Shown: positions 36,764-44,992 of the stretch, one piece after another
Position numbering within the stretch: the first letter of the stretch is position 1
How the letters are laid out: each line of letters begins with the position of its first letter
Origin: Aporhodopirellula aestuarii
Lineage (GTDB): Bacteria; Planctomycetota; Planctomycetia; Pirellulales; Pirellulaceae
Assembly (NCBI RefSeq): GCF_023701485.1
Contig: NZ_JAMQBK010000065.1
Span: forward strand, 84,235-134,269
Reading direction: 5' to 3'
DNA: 50,035 nucleotides
Made by a program: the position numbers and the translations under genes
Notes under the pieces: generated by a model
What the model was told of the DNA's origin: nothing
What the model saw: only the letters and a program-made list of their open reading frames with translations
The model's database searches: none

Positions 36764-37846
36764 TTAGCCAATCGCACCGCGGTCGCCGGTCGTGGCGAGG
36801 GTGAGGTCAGCGGCATAGCAATCGATCAACGTGCTCAAGTTAGCACTGCGGTCAATTTCACGAAACACACGTAGCGTGCGATCAAGACGATGGGCGCAGT
36901 CGTTGTCGAAACGCCCCTGTCGTGCTGACTCACGCAGACTGCTGCGGTAGTGTTGCACCGCGATCGAGCACAGGTCTCGCAGGGCGGCCCGACGCAGCGG
37001 TGCTTCTTTCTTGCTGATCTCGTTGAGGTGGTCGTTGATGCAGCGGGCGACGATCACCGGATCGGGAATCGGCGTGTCGAGTTGGGCGAGCAATTTGCCG
37101 CGAATCTCGCCGCTCTGGCCGCTCGCCAACCGGGCGGCGACCTGCATGTCTCCGGCGGCTAGCTCGATCGCCTCGTCAAGTGCTGCGTCGCTGAGGGCAG
37201 GTGGCGTTTCTCCCTCTTCGGTCATCCGCACCAAATGGCCACGCAACAGTTCACGGCCTTCAGCGCCGACCGGGCTGTTGAATCGCATCGTTTGGCATCG
37301 CGAACGGATCGTCGGTAACTGCCGCTGTTCGCTCGTCCCGATCAGGACGATGACGGCATCCGAAGGAGGCTCTTCGAGTGTTTTGAGAAGGCAGTTGGCG
37401 CCTTCTTCGTTGAGGAAATCAGCGTCGTGGAGGATCGCGACTTTTCGCTCGCCCTGCATCGGTCGCATATGAACGTCGTGGCAGAACCCTTGCTGCAACC
37501 GGGCTTCGACCGGGCCGATGAGAGCCTCCAGTGGAATCAGGGTTCGATCGACGGGTTTGGAAACCTGAATCAGATCGGGGTGAGTCGCCGCGCGGACTTG
37601 AGCACAATCGGGACACTGCCCACAGGGGTTCATGTCCGACGAGGAATTGCGTCGGCACAGGATGGTTTGGGCGAGCAGCAACGCCGCAGCGGTTTTGCCG
37701 ACGCCGGGCGGGCCGACAAAGAGCAGACTGCCGCCGAGTCGCCGTTTGGTGATGGCGGTGGCGATGGCAGTGCGAATGCGTTCGTGGCCGATTAATTCAT
37801 CCCATGACCGCGGGAACGCGTGGGATTCGATGCGAGGAGATGCCAA
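36764..37846 (-). CDS. holB: DNA polymerase III subunit delta' (clamp-loader ATPase)
   Basis: A 360-residue AAA+ protein. Walker A is GPPGVGKTA (47-55), a zinc module follows with NPCGQCPDCAQVR, and the sensor/arginine-finger region contains LLKTLEEPP and IRSRCQTMRF with the SRC motif. Unlike E. coli HolB it keeps Walker A Lys, so tau/gamma-type function is possible, but the length and lack of a C-terminal tau region favour delta'. It loads the sliding clamp. Translation is read from TTG at 37846. It is 18 bases after rpiB and probably in the same operon. Confidence 0.88.
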   Translation of the reverse strand: MASPRIESHAFPRSWDELIGHERIRTAIATAITKRRLGGSLLFVGPPGVGKTAAALLLAQTILCRRNSSSDMNPCGQCPDCAQVRAATHPDLIQVSKPVDRTLIPLEALIGPVEARLQQGFCHDVHMRPMQGERKVAILHDADFLNEEGANCLLKTLEEPPSDAVIVLIGTSEQRQLPTIRSRCQTMRFNSPVGAEGRELLRGHLVRMTEEGETPPALSDAALDEAIELAAGDMQVAARLASGQSGEIRGKLLAQLDTPIPDPVIVARCINDHLNEISKKEAPLRRAALRDLCSIAVQHYRSSLRESARQGRFDNDCAHRLDRTLRVFREIDRSANLSTLIDCYAADLTLATTGDRGAIG

Positions 37847-37864
37847 GACGGTAGATGCCCCAGC

Positions 37865-38377
37865 TCAGTTTGCTCGAGAAGTGACGGACGATTTTTGAGC
37901 CGGCGTGCAATCCGTCGACTGTTCGGACGTGGTGTTCACGGTGGACTCCAAGCTGCAGATTTTGTCGACGCGAGTGCCGTGTCGTCCGGCTTCGAATTCC
38001 GTACGCAACCACATCAGCACGAGGTCATCGATCGGGCGTTCGCCGATCAAGTCCCCCGGAAGGCATAGCACGTTGACATCATTGTGTCGCCGAGAGATCT
38101 CAACCATGACTTCGTCATAACACAACGCTGCCCGAACCCCCGGAAACTTATTGGCTGCGATCGACATGCCGATTCCAGTGCCACAGATCAATATCCCACG
38201 ATCGAGCTCACCGTTGGAGATCCGCCCGGCGACTTTCATTGCGAAATCCGGATAGTCGACCGGTTCCGATGAATCGGTGCCTTCGTTGCTGACGTCGAAG
38301 CCAGCGGCGGTCAAAGTTTGCAGCAATCTCGCCTTGATATGCACCCCGCGGTGATCGCTCGCTATACCAACTCTCAA
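37865..38377 (-). CDS. rpiB: Ribose-5-phosphate isomerase B
   Basis: A 170-residue RpiB/LacAB family enzyme. The N-terminal IASDHRGVHIKARL and the active site region ILICGTGIGMSIAANK are canonical. The catalytic Cys would be in ICGTG. It interconverts ribose-5-phosphate and ribulose-5-phosphate in the cytoplasm. The last 30 residues are a Ser/Thr-rich tail not found in typical members. It starts at TTG 38377 with AGGAGG six or seven bases before it, one of the best ribosome sites in the window. It lies 11 bases after the Sua5/phosphatase fusion and 18 before holB. Confidence 0.93.
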   Translation of the reverse strand: MRVGIASDHRGVHIKARLLQTLTAAGFDVSNEGTDSSEPVDYPDFAMKVAGRISNGELDRGILICGTGIGMSIAANKFPGVRAALCYDEVMVEISRRHNDVNVLCLPGDLIGERPIDDLVLMWLRTEFEAGRHGTRVDKICSLESTVNTTSEQSTDCTPAQKSSVTSRAN

Positions 38378-38388
38378 AATAATCCTCC

Positions 38389-39669
38389 TCAGGAATGGCT
38401 CGTGTCGTCCGTGGGTTCGGGCTCATTATGGCCCTCGGGAGGTTCCGTGTCAGATGTTATTGGGAAAAAATCGTCATCTAATGCGTTGAGCCACTTTTCC
38501 AGCTCGTCTCGAATTTGGTCGGCGCACTGCTCGTAAATGTCAACGGGCAGGCCCACGGGGTCGCTAACGTCCCCCCCGTCGCGGCGAAGGGTGAAAACAC
38601 GGTCCTTACGGTCAGGCCAAGCCGCCAGGATGGCGTCCCGGTGTCGCCGAGTCAGGGTCAGAACGAGATCCGCCATCGACATCAACGGATCATCGAGCGG
38701 TTGGCTGCAATGCCCCGTCAGATCCAATCCACGACGTCCCATCACCTCGACCGACTGGGGGCTCGCCCCATTGCCGCGTTGGGCCGCCACGCCGGCGGAG
38801 AGCACCCTGGCGACGTCTTCACGCCCGAAACGCCGGTGCAGAAGGTCTCGCAAGAGGGTCTCCGCCATCGGGCTGCGACACGTGTTGCCCGTACAGACGA
38901 TGACAATGACTGGTTTCACAAACTGGTTCATAGCTGCTCGCTGGATCACCCCTTCGCGGAGGATATGCCAATAATTTCCTGACACTCGGACAATTGTTCC
39001 CATTCCACCATAACGACTCACCCCGTCATCGAGCAGCACTGGTAACGGATTGTCGCCCACGATTTCGGACAGATGCTGGTTCAATTTCTCCGCCGTCGAA
39101 ATCGCCGAACCCCCAGCAGGCGAGAACTCACCCCACACCAGAGGCGCCGACAAATAGCGGTGGATGTGGCTGAGCAAACGGTGGTTGGAGACACGAAACG
39201 CGATCTCGCTCTGAGAACCGGCATCCTCGGCACCGTCGGCGGCGCTGCCAAAGCGATGGAGGATCGCACGTACCGAATCGGGCAGCATTCCCGCCGCCGA
39301 AATATTGGCGTCACAGGACGCGATCAGGGTTAGCGGACCGGGAAAGCATCGCTCGTTCAGGCGGCGAGCCAGACGCGTTTGGGGAACGAGATAATCGGCG
39401 GCGGCGTCGCTGCTCCGCAGGCAGAGGGCGACTTGGCCGAGGGTTGTCCCCCCGCTGGTGTTTTTTCCGCCCGCTGACTGCCCAGGAGCCACGCTCGAGG
39501 CGTCCACCATCGCGGCGACACGTTCGACGGCTTCGGGGCACAACGAGCTCGCGACGACGCCATAGACCGTTTCGCTGGGGATCCCGATCACCTCGCCTTC
39601 CACGAGTGCCTGGACGCTGCGGTGGACGATGTCTCGTGGGTCATCGGTTTGCTGCAGGTCGTAGATCAT
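38389..39669 (-). CDS. Fusion of Sua5/YrdC-like domain and YwlE-like phosphatase
   Basis: A 426-residue two-domain protein. Residues 1-245 are a Sua5/YrdC-like fold (IPSETVYGVVASS and FPGPLTLIASC), but the Lys-x-Arg motif of active TsaC/Sua5 enzymes is not found and the usual SAN motif is replaced by EFSPAGG. Residues 253-405 are a low-molecular-weight phosphatase: CTGNTCRSPMAE with Cys259 and Arg265, and the general acid Asp370-Pro371. The whole block ADLVLTLTRRHRDAILAAW and DRVFTLRR resembles B. subtilis YwlE, a protein-arginine phosphatase, including the Thr at position 263 linked to that specificity. Gene order Sua5-YwlE-RpiB also occurs in Firmicutes as separate genes. The tail (406-426) is acidic. 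Confidence 0.88.
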   Translation of the reverse strand: MIYDLQQTDDPRDIVHRSVQALVEGEVIGIPSETVYGVVASSLCPEAVERVAAMVDASSVAPGQSAGGKNTSGGTTLGQVALCLRSSDAAADYLVPQTRLARRLNERCFPGPLTLIASCDANISAAGMLPDSVRAILHRFGSAADGAEDAGSQSEIAFRVSNHRLLSHIHRYLSAPLVWGEFSPAGGSAISTAEKLNQHLSEIVGDNPLPVLLDDGVSRYGGMGTIVRVSGNYWHILREGVIQRAAMNQFVKPVIVIVCTGNTCRSPMAETLLRDLLHRRFGREDVARVLSAGVAAQRGNGASPQSVEVMGRRGLDLTGHCSQPLDDPLMSMADLVLTLTRRHRDAILAAWPDRKDRVFTLRRDGGDVSDPVGLPVDIYEQCADQIRDELEKWLNALDDDFFPITSDTEPPEGHNEPEPTDDTSHS

Positions 39670-39765
39670 TCGCGGTTACGAAAAGAGGCAAAAAGTGGGG
39701 AAGCTCATTTTTAGTGATGAACTTTTGGACCGGAGCCGTGGCGGATGTGGCCGGTCGGTTATCCT

Positions 39766-40770
39766 ATGTCGATGAGTAAAGCCGATCCAGTATGCGACAA
39801 AAGTCCGAACCGACGAAAGTGCTTGGCGATGCTAGCCGCGATGGCGTCGGCTCCGCTGGCGATGCCTCTGAGTGGGTGCGTGGCGACCGGAGGTCCAGGC
39901 CGCGTGGATCTCGTGTGGGGGCGACGCGGGCTTAGTGACGGCCGGTTTCTCAAACCCAGGGCGATCACGATCGACCCCGATGACCAGTTGTATATCGTCG
40001 ACACAACCGGGCGGATCCAAGTCTTCGATGCCGATGGCAACCACCTCCGCACCTGGAAAGTTCCCGATACGGCCAATGGACGCCCCACGGGATTGGCCTT
40101 CGATGTGCGGCCCGATAAGCGGGCGGATCCGAGGTTGCTCGTCGCGGACACGCACTACTACCGGATGTTGGTCTTTGATACCGAGGGCGAGTTGCAACAC
40201 GATCAACAGATCGGAGGCGTCAAAGGATCCGCGGACGGCGAGTTCGCTTTCGTGACCGACGCGGTTTGTGATGCGGAGGGCCAAATCTATATCGGCGAAT
40301 ACGGTGCGTCCGATCGAATTCAGAAATTTTCGAGCGACGGAGAATTCATCGCCTCTTGGGGAGGCACCGGCGAAGAGCCCGGGCGTTTTTTGCGTCCGCA
40401 GAGTCTCGTCGTCGAAGGGCAAACGCTCTGGATCGCCGACGCCTGTAATCATCGCATCGTGCGATATGATCTGTCGCATCCGACGCCGCAACTGATCGGG
40501 CTCTGGGGCACCGAGGGAACCCTACCCGGGCAACTGCACTATCCCTACGATCTCGCCGTCGATCGAGATGGGACGGTGATCGTTTGCGAGTATGGAAACC
40601 AGCGTTTGCAACGGTTTTCCGCCGACGGCGAGTGTCTCGGCGTGTGGGGGTCACCCGGGCATGAGCCGGGGCAGCTGTATCAGCCTTGGGGCGTCGTGAT
40701 CGACACGCAGCGACGAGTGCATGTCCTCGACAGCAACAACCACCGCGTGCAACGTGTCACCGCGATCTAG
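39766..40770 (+). CDS. NHL-repeat lipoprotein
   Basis: A 334-residue beta-propeller protein with about six NHL-type repeats, such as FLKPRAITIDPDDQLYIVD, LRPQSLVVEGQTLWIAD and YPYDLAVDRDGTVIVCEYG. The N-terminus has twin arginines (NRRKCLAML) and a lipobox LSGC with Cys38, so it is exported and lipid-anchored. NHL propellers bind proteins or ligands; the partner is unknown. I start at ATG 39766; 39772 is also possible. It is divergent from the Sua5/phosphatase gene and converges on the DUF502 gene after 98 bases. Confidence 0.85.
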   Translation: MSMSKADPVCDKSPNRRKCLAMLAAMASAPLAMPLSGCVATGGPGRVDLVWGRRGLSDGRFLKPRAITIDPDDQLYIVDTTGRIQVFDADGNHLRTWKVPDTANGRPTGLAFDVRPDKRADPRLLVADTHYYRMLVFDTEGELQHDQQIGGVKGSADGEFAFVTDAVCDAEGQIYIGEYGASDRIQKFSSDGEFIASWGGTGEEPGRFLRPQSLVVEGQTLWIADACNHRIVRYDLSHPTPQLIGLWGTEGTLPGQLHYPYDLAVDRDGTVIVCEYGNQRLQRFSADGECLGVWGSPGHEPGQLYQPWGVVIDTQRRVHVLDSNNHRVQRVTAI

Positions 40771-40868
40771 CAGCGTGTGCGGGGCGATGGAGCCGCACGC
40801 GGCTGACTCGAATACTGCCTGCAAGCAAAGCCGATGCGTTCGAACAAAGCCAGTGCCTGCGAACTAAC

Positions 40869-41906
40869 TCAGCGGGCTGCGACGGAGGTGTTCACCCCGG
40901 TCCCGTTCATGATCGCTTTGCTGGGCAGTTCTTTCGTTGGCCCATCCACGCGTTGTTGTGGTGGGACGACGACGCCGCAGCTGACGACAAACTGAATCGC
41001 TTCGTCGATCGTCAAGTCGAGGTCGATCGCTTCGCTGCGTCGAACCGTGACGGTGAACCCGGTCATCGGCATCGGGCTGGTCGGCATCAGCACGCTGAGC
41101 ATCGGTTCGCCAGCCGCTTCGGAGATTTCTCGCATGCTGTTGCCGGTAACAAAACCGAGTGACCAGATGCCTTCGCGCGGATACTGGATCGCCACAACGC
41201 GGTTGAATTCGATTTGGCGGTCGTCGAACGCGAAGTCGGTGATCTGTTTCACGCTGCCGTAAACTTTGTTTACGATCGGAATGCGTAAGATCGTCGCGTC
41301 GAACGTGCTCAGGAACCATCGTCCGATTCCGCCGGCAAACAACCTGCCGAGGAAATACAGCAGGGAGAGAAAGACGATCAGGAAGACCGGCACGACGACC
41401 GAGCGTGGCATGTATCGCAGTTGGACATATCGATCCCAGTACGCTTTTGCCGAATTAGGTGCCACCGCACCCGGGCCAAACGCACCAATCTCATTATCCA
41501 CTTCTTGGACGACGTATCCGGGCAGGTACCGGCGCCCGGTTGGGTCGGGAACGTAGTAGAGACCTTGGTAGGTAAAGCCGCGTTGGTTGCTGCTGTCTTT
41601 GAGTTCGGGGAGCGGGTCGCGTAAAGCACCTTGCGGGACGCTATCTCGGATATCCGCAAGGCTCCAAACGAGGGTGTGACGGATTCCCGACTCGACCGGC
41701 GCGAGGACGTAGTTCTCGATCGCGTTCCAGGCCCAGATCAACACCACGATGGTCAACAGCGGTGGCAGAACGACACCGAGCCCACGCAGCACCGCGCGAC
41801 GTGCACCGCCCATGGCCGTTGGCGGCGCGGCAGCCAACAGAGCCTCTTCCGAGGAATCGGCCATGTGCGATTCGCTATGGGTATTCGGGTTGTGAGGGTT
41901 CGTCAT
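40869..41906 (-). CDS. DUF502 family inner membrane protein
   Basis: A 345-residue protein with two clear membrane helices (about 40-62, VLPPLLTIVVLIWAWNAI, and about 178-200, VVVPVFLIVFLSLLYFLG). A region in between carries a hydrophilic loop (about 75-170), longer than in most DUF502 proteins. The conserved DUF502 part includes IPIVNKVYGSVKQITDF and SPMPMTGFTVTVRRSEAI. The function is unknown; homologues are widespread in bacteria and plants. It lies 175 bases downstream of comF on the same strand. Confidence 0.85.
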   Translation of the reverse strand: MTNPHNPNTHSESHMADSSEEALLAAAPPTAMGGARRAVLRGLGVVLPPLLTIVVLIWAWNAIENYVLAPVESGIRHTLVWSLADIRDSVPQGALRDPLPELKDSSNQRGFTYQGLYYVPDPTGRRYLPGYVVQEVDNEIGAFGPGAVAPNSAKAYWDRYVQLRYMPRSVVVPVFLIVFLSLLYFLGRLFAGGIGRWFLSTFDATILRIPIVNKVYGSVKQITDFAFDDRQIEFNRVVAIQYPREGIWSLGFVTGNSMREISEAAGEPMLSVLMPTSPMPMTGFTVTVRRSEAIDLDLTIDEAIQFVVSCGVVVPPQQRVDGPTKELPSKAIMNGTGVNTSVAAR

Positions 41907-42081
41907 GGAGTCAGCCGGGAGGGGGTGGCTCGTGGTGAAAAGTGTTTGACGTCAAACCGGATGGCGGGAAACCCAACCAACCTCAGAATCTCGGCCACCT
42001 GGAAAACTGTAGCACGTGATTACAGATGTAAAAGCGATAAGGTCGACAAAGTCGGTCCGGTTCGTTCGAGTTTTCCCATTT

Positions 42082-43074
42082 TTAGTCTTCTCGCAAGGCC
42101 ATGGCCACGACCGCGAGCGAGACTTTTCGGGCACCGGCGTCCAGCAAAACGCCCGCGATCTCGTTTGCGGTCGCCCCCGTGGTCATCACGTCGTCGACCA
42201 GAACGATTTCTCGGCCCGATATTTTTTCGCCCGCTCCGGCACGAACGCAGAACGCGCCGCTGACATTCTCGCGGCGGGCGTCATCGTCGAGCAACGCCTG
42301 TTTGGCGATCTGGCGGCGGGTCCGCAACAAGGTCACGTAGGGCAACCTTAGCCGTGCTGCAGTGTACTGAGCCAACAACCGTGTTCCGCTGCCACCCCGC
42401 CGAACCTGACGGATCCAAGGGCTGGGGACACTCGTAACGATCGGGCCGTGAGGGGACCAAATCCCAGCCGAACCGACGCCGGGTCGCCAGAGAAATGCCG
42501 GCAGAAATCCGTTCCCATTCGCCGCTTTCGGGCGAGGATTCTGCTCAGTCAGGTCCGGCCAACGCTCGTGGCAGCGGGCCGCCAATCGGATCGCCAGTTC
42601 CCGGGCGACGACCGAATTGTGGGGGTATTTGGCCGCCACGACTGCATCACGTGCGGCGTCATGGTACCGATAAAGGGGCGTGATCCGGTCGAATCGGTGC
42701 GGGACTTTTCGGGCATGACACTTGGCACACGGCAGACCCTCGCTCGCGGTGTCCTCGTCCTCCGCCTGATCGATTTCGCCGCAATCGTCTGCGTGGGAAC
42801 CGATTCTCCGCGGGGTCGATCTCGCCGATCGAGCTCCACTGGGCCAGCCACACGTGTCGCACGCCGTCCGCATCATCGGGGACGACTGGATCAGCGACGT
42901 TTCACAGGCCAGGCAAAACGTCTCGTACTGCCGATTTGATTTCTGGCGGTCGGCGGGATGGGTTGGTTCGGTTGCTGCGCCGCAGAGCACGCACACCGGC
43001 GGGAAGATGAGTGGAGCGACGGACTCCCAAGAGAGCGACAAATACTCAGTCGGTAAAACGCTCCTTGTCTTCAA
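42082..43074 (-). CDS. comF: ComF-family phosphoribosyltransferase-like protein
   Basis: A 330-residue protein. The N-terminus has several CxxC knuckles (Cys28/31, Cys54/57, Cys72/75 and a later CAKC), the zinc module of ComF. The C-terminus is a type I PRTase with the PRPP motif VLVDDVMTTGAT. ComF proteins assist DNA uptake or recombination-coupled replication in competent bacteria. The hydrophilic insert between zinc module and PRTase (about 80-112) is longer than usual. It starts at TTG 43074 with AAGGAG six bases before it. Confidence 0.9.
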   Translation of the reverse strand: MKTRSVLPTEYLSLSWESVAPLIFPPVCVLCGAATEPTHPADRQKSNRQYETFCLACETSLIQSSPMMRTACDTCGWPSGARSARSTPRRIGSHADDCGEIDQAEDEDTASEGLPCAKCHARKVPHRFDRITPLYRYHDAARDAVVAAKYPHNSVVARELAIRLAARCHERWPDLTEQNPRPKAANGNGFLPAFLWRPGVGSAGIWSPHGPIVTSVPSPWIRQVRRGGSGTRLLAQYTAARLRLPYVTLLRTRRQIAKQALLDDDARRENVSGAFCVRAGAGEKISGREIVLVDDVMTTGATANEIAGVLLDAGARKVSLAVVAMALRED

Positions 43075-43406
43075 ATTGGACTCCTTCCATCTCCTCGGAA
43101 TCGAACATGGCTACTCAGCAACGGGCCGCCACGCGGTCTCGGCCGCGAACCTCGAAAATGCTGTGAAACACGGTGTTTCTCAATGACTTTAGCGAGATAT
43201 CGAGGCTGGTTGCCGAAACATATTTGGAAATTTTCAAAGTTTTTCTAGTAGCCGCGCGAACCTTCTGCTGAAATAGTCTTCTATTGAATCGTCTCACCGA
43301 CGGCCCTTTTTGGGGGTGGTTTCACGACAGAAGTGAACCCACGTGAGCTGACTTTCCAATTTGTGCTCCAAAACCGCACCGCAAGAAACGGTGCCGGGAG
43401 GATCCG
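43075..43406. other. Intergenic region
   Basis: This gap separates the divergent comF gene and a doubtful small gene. An imperfect inverted repeat GGTTTCAC/GTGAACC spans about 43318-43339. No RNA gene or clear promoter was recognised. Confidence 0.35.
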
Positions 43407-43787
43407 ATGCGAACTCCAATTTCCAACCTGAATGTCATTCGTGCGACCCGCGTCAGCGGCTTCTTGTGCAATGGTATCTGCGGAATGGCGACACGTATCG
43501 TAGTCCTCACCGACAGACTCGCGGATACCGCGTGGCGGACCTTCGCGGTCCACCATGTCGAACGTCGCGAGATGTTTTGGAAGCCTCTGTATGCCAGTGT
43601 CGGCAGTCCCTCTGCCGTCATAGGGCACGAGAAACATTCCGCTTTCTCGTGGGAGTCGGACCTAACGTGTCCAACTCAGTCGCGATCTTGGGGGAATCCC
43701 CAAGTGATGGAATTCAAAGGTCATTCGGTGTCACGCACCGCGAAACCGGCGAATTCAGCAGGCACGGGTTTCAACCCGGCAGGCTAA
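43407..43787 (+). CDS. Possible small protein of unknown function
   Basis: An open frame of 126 residues begins at ATG 43407, with GGGAGG five bases upstream, a convincing ribosome site. The protein (MRTPISNLNVIRATRVSGF...) has scattered Cys and His residues and no recognised family. Its last residues are encoded by a palindromic repeat, and two other frames are open over the same stretch, so coding is uncertain. It could be a short lineage-specific protein, or a false reading of intergenic DNA. Confidence 0.4.
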   Translation: MRTPISNLNVIRATRVSGFLCNGICGMATRIVVLTDRLADTAWRTFAVHHVERREMFWKPLYASVGSPSAVIGHEKHSAFSWESDLTCPTQSRSWGNPQVMEFKGHSVSRTAKPANSAGTGFNPAG

Positions 43788-43793
43788 AGCCTG
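43765..43793. repeat. Tandem pair of palindromes (REP-like)
   Basis: CGGGTT-TC-AACCCG (43765-43778) is followed after one base by CAGGCT-AA-AGCCTG (43780-43793). Two perfect 6-bp stems with two-base loops in tandem resemble repetitive extragenic palindromes. No second copy was found in the window. Confidence 0.6.
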
Positions 43794-44165
43794 ACCAACC
43801 GAACCCGCGCTCGATGACTCGATCGATTTCATCGGCCCGAACGTGATGGATGCTGCCCTTTTTGCAGCCCCTCGCACAACGTTCTGCCCCTGATTCGGTG
43901 CTGGTCAATCACGGCGAATTTCGCACATCACGCCAGGCCAACGAGCCTATTCGGCGCCCCAACATTGCTACCTTTCGGCCCTGTTACCGTTGCCGGTTTC
44001 AGAATGCCAGCGAAGGCAGAAATTGGACACCGATGGCTCTCCCACCCTGGAGTGCGTGTGGCGGAGGTCGCCTGAGTCAATCGCGATTCCTGATACGAAT
44101 CAATGAAAATTCTCACTGGCAGATCGAACATTGGAATGCCCCGCGTCTTTGGGGAGGAACCTATC
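43794..44165. other. Intergenic region upstream of the second ECF sigma factor
   Basis: No supported gene is present in this 372-base gap. It should contain the sigma factor promoter, and GGGGAGGAAC a few bases before 44166 provides its ribosome site. No clear consensus promoter was found. Confidence 0.4.
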
Positions 44166-44831
44166 ATGAAGATTTCTTACAACACGGACACTCACGCACC
44201 TATCTTGCCGATCGGCACCGCAGTCGCGGATGCCTCGGTGACGGTGGCGCAGCTCGTCGTGAAGGCTCAATCGGGAGACCGAGATGCGTTCGGCGAATTG
44301 TTCGAGCGATACCGGCCTGCCATCGTGGCGCTGGCGATGCAACGGGTGCGCAACGCGCATGAGGCCGAAGAACTCGCCCAAGACGTTTTTATCCAAGCGA
44401 TGCAGAAGGTCGACCAGCTCCGAGTGCCCGAAGCATTCGGTGGATGGTTGCGGCAAATCGTTCACCGGATGGCGATCAATCGCGTGACCCGCGGTCGGTT
44501 GTCGGTGGCGTGTGATCCTGAAACGTTGGAGTCCACGTGCGCCGATGATGCGTCGCCTCAAACGGCGGCCGAAGCGCAAGAGCGAGATGATGCCGTTCGA
44601 GTCGGTTTGACCCGGCTCGGTGACATGGATCAACAAACCTTGAAGGCGTTCTACCTGCAAGGACAATCGTTGATCGAAATGAGCGATCGGTTTGACGCGC
44701 CTGTCGGAACGATCAAACGACGGTTGCACACCGCGCGGAAGCGACTTGCCGAAACGATGCGGACTGACTTTCCGGCGACGGTACCGATGAACCATCCCGT
44801 TCGGGAAGTCGCGGTATGCCAAGCTGTGTGA
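44166..44831 (+). CDS. RNA polymerase ECF-type sigma factor
   Basis: A 221-residue sigma factor. Region 2 is recognisable as RDAFGELFERYRPAIVALAMQ, then AEELAQDVFIQAMQKVDQL with FGGWLRQIVHRMAINRVTR. Region 4 is LKAFYLQGQSLIEMSDRFD followed by PVGTIKRRLHTARKRLAE. The start at 44166 has GGGGAGGAAC upstream. The N-terminal 30 residues are not conserved. No anti-sigma gene or kinase is adjacent. The giant repeat protein converges from the other side, and both share a terminator region. The regulon is unknown; the sigma factor may or may not act on the giant gene. Confidence 0.93.
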   Translation: MKISYNTDTHAPILPIGTAVADASVTVAQLVVKAQSGDRDAFGELFERYRPAIVALAMQRVRNAHEAEELAQDVFIQAMQKVDQLRVPEAFGGWLRQIVHRMAINRVTRGRLSVACDPETLESTCADDASPQTAAEAQERDDAVRVGLTRLGDMDQQTLKAFYLQGQSLIEMSDRFDAPVGTIKRRLHTARKRLAETMRTDFPATVPMNHPVREVAVCQAV

Positions 44832-44889
44832 CGCAGGTCCGAGGAATCGGTAGGGAGTGACTGTCGTTGCAATCCTGTTAGGCAATAAA

Positions 44890-44929
44890 AAACACCCCCT
44901 CGACTTGTTGCAAAGTCGAGGGGGTGTTT
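44890..44929 (-). terminator. Terminator between the sigma factor and the giant repeat protein gene
   Basis: A perfect 17-bp stem pairs 44890-44906 with 44913-44929 around a six-base loop. Read leftward, for the giant gene, it is followed by a T-rich stretch (complement of 44882-44892, TTTTTTATTGC). Read rightward, for the sigma factor, the T-tract is weak. It is probably shared by the two convergent genes. Confidence 0.85.
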
Positions 44930-44992
44930 GTCGTTAATGACCGCTTGCGTGAATCAATTCCACGCGAGAAATCGTTCTGTCAGCTCGTGGAC

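Noticed and set aside
38389-39669. Annotating this as the functional tsaC partner of tsaD in the window
   Set aside because: Although Sua5-like, it lacks the KxR and SAN motifs that I could search for by eye, so calling it the t6A enzyme would be unsafe.
40777-40798. Hairpin GTGCGG/CCGCAC as a terminator after the NHL gene
   Set aside because: The stem is only six base pairs and no T-tract follows it.
43361-43846. Alternative overlapping frames around the small gene at 43407
   Set aside because: Several frames are open here on both strands. Only 43407 has a ribosome site, so the others are not listed.
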